Source of the DNA: Elusimicrobiota bacterium
GTDB lineage: Bacteria > Elusimicrobiota > Elusimicrobia > UBA1565 > JACRDR01
Assembly: GCA_016207585.1 (NCBI GenBank)
Contig: JACQPI010000196.1
Coordinates: 1-7,703 of the forward strand
DNA: 7,703 nt
Direction of reading: 5' to 3'
Every line of letters begins with the position of its first letter. Position 1 is the stretch's first letter. The notes under the pieces are model-generated. The model was given only the letters and a program-made list of their open reading frames with translations, did not search any database and was not told the origin of the DNA. Positions 5,936 through 7,703 of the stretch are shown here, piece after piece. Position numbers and translations under genes: made by a program.

Positions 5936-7703
5936 ATGATCGTGAAACGCTTCCTCTCGCCGGCGCTGGTCGCCTCGCTCCTCCTGCCTCAAGCGGCGTG
6001 GGTCCAGCAAACGCGACAACCCGCTAAAACTCCCTCGACGAACGCGATAACGCCGCTCCGTCCGATCGCCTCGGTCCCGACCTTGCTTGCCCCAAGCTCT
6101 AACTTTTGGCCGTCGGCCGTTTCCGCGCGCGCGCAAAATTCGACGTTTGCTCCGCTGTTTTCTTTCCGCTCACGCGCGGTGCCTCCAAGCCCCTCGCGCG
6201 GACTCTCTTTCAAACAGCCTTCGACCCGGCGCGACGACTTGAGCCTGGCGGCGCAGGCCCTATCGGGCACGGCCGAGGCGGGAACGCTGCGTCCGGGCCT
6301 GGCGCGCCTGGGCTCGACGGCGGCGCGTTTCGACCCGGCCGCCGTTTCGCACAGCGGCATGCGGGAGGCGGCCTCTATAGAATTTTCGCGCCGCGCCAAC
6401 CAAGCCGGCGAAACTTCCTCCGTCGCGCTAAATTTCCCCCAGGAGCCCCCCCAACCCGCCGCGGCCGATACGGCCGGAGCGAAGTCCGGAAGCAAAAAAC
6501 GCAGGGGCGGCGGAGGCGACGGCGGAAGATCCGACGACCCCAAAGCGCCGAAGCGGGCTCCAAAATATCCAGCGCGCGACATCGATCTTAACGGCAAAGC
6601 GACGCTGCCTTCCACGGCTCTCCTGCCGGACCGCCCCATCGAGCCCCTCATCGTCGAGGCGATAGACGCGACGAACGAAACCATTCTGGTCGCCGCCTAC
6701 GAATTCAAGTCGCGCGAGATACTCAAGGCCCTGCGCCGCGCGCGCGAGCGCGGAGTGAGGATCCAAGTGATTTTGGATTTCGACCACGTCTTCCCGGTCA
6801 AATGGAAGGATTCCGACTACGTGCCGGCTCGCAGCATCGAAATCCAATCCCTCCTGAACGAACGCTTCGACGTCCAAATCCTGCGCGGCATGTGGCGCTA
6901 CGGCATCATGCACAACAAATTCATGGTTTTCGACGGGAAAGTGGCCGAGTTCGGCTCCTATAACTACACCTGGACGACCGAAAACCACCATTTCGAGAAC
7001 GCCAAGTTCACCAACGACGCCAAACACGTGGCGGCGCTGGCCGCCTTTTGGAACTACATGCGCGAGCACAGCGTCGCCTTCGACCAGGCGCGCGGCCACC
7101 TTTGGCCGGAATCCCTTCCGCCCCCTCCGGCCGACCCAACCCCGTCGGTGAGACTCCACGATATTTTGCTCCCCACTTTTTTCTTTTCTCCCGGAGGGAG
7201 CGGGGAAGACTGGATCGTCAAGGCGATCGAAGCGGCCCGCGAGTCCATCGACGTTTCCGCGTTTATGCTGGATTCGACTCGCATCGCGCGGGCCCTCGCG
7301 GCCGCGCGCGCGCGGCGCGTCCGGGTCCGGGTCATCCTCGACCGCTCGCAGTTCGAGTCGGAGGGCCACGATCTCGTCAAGACTTACGGGGAGTGGCTCG
7401 CCTATCACGGGATCGCCGTGAGCCTGCGGGCCGGGCCCGATCCCGACGGCCCGAAAATGTTCCAGAAGAACCACAATAAGTTCATGGTCATAGACGGCGC
7501 GGTGGTCGAGACGGGCTCCATCAACTGGACCAAGAACGCCTCCCTTATGAATTTCGAAAACGGCCATTTCACCGATGACGCGACGGACGTGAAGGCCTAT
7601 GGGATGTTCTTCGAGGACTTGTACGCGAAAGCCTCCCCGGTCGAGGCTCCGGAGATCGAGCCGAAACTCCTCACGGATGAGGAATTGGAGGAGATGCTGC
7701 GCC
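5936..7703 (+). CDS. Exported protein with tandem phospholipase D (HKD) domains (3' end outside window)
   Basis: The frame is open for 589 codons from ATG at 5936 to the right edge. Residues 1 to about 21-23 resemble a signal peptide (Lys4-Arg5, then a hydrophobic core). Residues about 24-215 are low-complexity, rich in Ala, Pro, Ser and Arg, ending in a basic Gly-rich segment (about 181-210, with SKKRRGGGG). The first PLD domain spans about 230-385, with HxKx4D at His326, Lys328 and Asp333 followed by GSYNYT (340-345). The second spans about 410-565, with His513, Lys515 and Asp520 followed by GSINWT (527-532). Both carry a related FEN-x-x-FT-x-DA segment (353-362 and 540-549), a sign of internal duplication. 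PLD enzymes use two HKD histidines on one active site to cut phosphodiesters in phospholipids or nucleic acids; the protein has a full pair. Substrate is undecided. The start is moderately supported: no Shine-Dalgarno is evident, and GTG 5942 or TTG 5912 are in-frame alternatives. It is divergent from the HAD-MFS gene. Confidence 0.88.
   Translation, partial: MIVKRFLSPALVASLLLPQAAWVQQTRQPAKTPSTNAITPLRPIASVPTLLAPSSNFWPSAVSARAQNSTFAPLFSFRSRAVPPSPSRGLSFKQPSTRRDDLSLAAQALSGTAEAGTLRPGLARLGSTAARFDPAAVSHSGMREAASIEFSRRANQAGETSSVALNFPQEPPQPAAADTAGAKSGSKKRRGGGGDGGRSDDPKAPKRAPKYPARDIDLNGKATLPSTALLPDRPIEPLIVEAIDATNETILVAAYEFKSREILKALRRARERGVRIQVILDFDHVFPVKWKDSDYVPARSIEIQSLLNERFDVQILRGMWRYGIMHNKFMVFDGKVAEFGSYNYTWTTENHHFENAKFTNDAKHVAALAAFWNYMREHSVAFDQARGHLWPESLPPPPADPTPSVRLHDILLPTFFFSPGGSGEDWIVKAIEAARESIDVSAFMLDSTRIARALAAARARRVRVRVILDRSQFESEGHDLVKTYGEWLAYHGIAVSLRAGPDPDGPKMFQKNHNKFMVIDGAVVETGSINWTKNASLMNFENGHFTDDATDVKAYGMFFEDLYAKASPVEAPEIEPKLLTDEELEEMLR

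Noticed and set aside
5827..6027. Small plus-strand frame of 66 codons in the divergent control region
   Set aside because: It starts with TTG, has no ribosome site, overlaps the PLD-family signal peptide in another frame, and has a chance-like sequence.
7301..7320. Alternating GC-dinucleotide run that could form Z-DNA
   Set aside because: It encodes Ala/Arg codons within the second PLD domain, and similar short runs (for example near 6124-6134) are expected in GC-rich coding DNA.
6428..7567. Minus-strand open frame of 379 codons over the PLD-family gene
   Set aside because: It is antisense to two intact HKD domains, which clearly identify the plus-strand frame as coding.

Overview
The window comes from a GC-rich bacterial genome. 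It holds four protein-coding genes and two short intergenic regions (150 and 134 bases), with almost no other non-coding DNA. I see no rRNA, tRNA, CRISPR array, insertion sequence or phage gene. Signal peptides followed by long Ala/Pro/Ser-rich stretches occur on two proteins and suggest a diderm bacterium. The overall style recalls Elusimicrobiota-type genomes, but that is an impression from memory and not proven by the sequence.

Layout, left to right. (1) A GT-B fold, family-4-like glycosyltransferase on the minus strand, cut by the left edge. (2) A 150-base divergent control region with a consensus-like promoter for each neighbour and small inverted repeats between them. (3) A complete thiolase (acetyl-CoA acyltransferase, FadI/trifunctional-beta-like) on the plus strand. 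(4) A 1056-residue minus-strand protein that joins an export signal, a HAD-type phosphatase domain and a many-pass MFS transporter domain. Its stop codon directly abuts the thiolase stop codon, with no spacer. (5) A 134-base divergent, partly AT-rich control region. (6) A secreted protein on the plus strand with two phospholipase D (HKD) domains, cut by the right edge.

The first and last genes have no stop codon inside the window, so ordinary ORF listing misses them. They were recovered here by direct translation.

The glycosyltransferase and thiolase share only a divergent promoter region, and no common pathway is evident. The HAD-MFS fusion and the PLD-family protein are the most interesting pair. 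They are divergently transcribed, both carry an export signal and a long low-complexity leader, and they share a short RDDLSL segment in that leader. A possible joint role is scavenging: an exported phosphodiesterase or nuclease cuts phospholipid or nucleic acid, the HAD domain removes phosphate, and the MFS domain moves the product. This is a hypothesis from context only.
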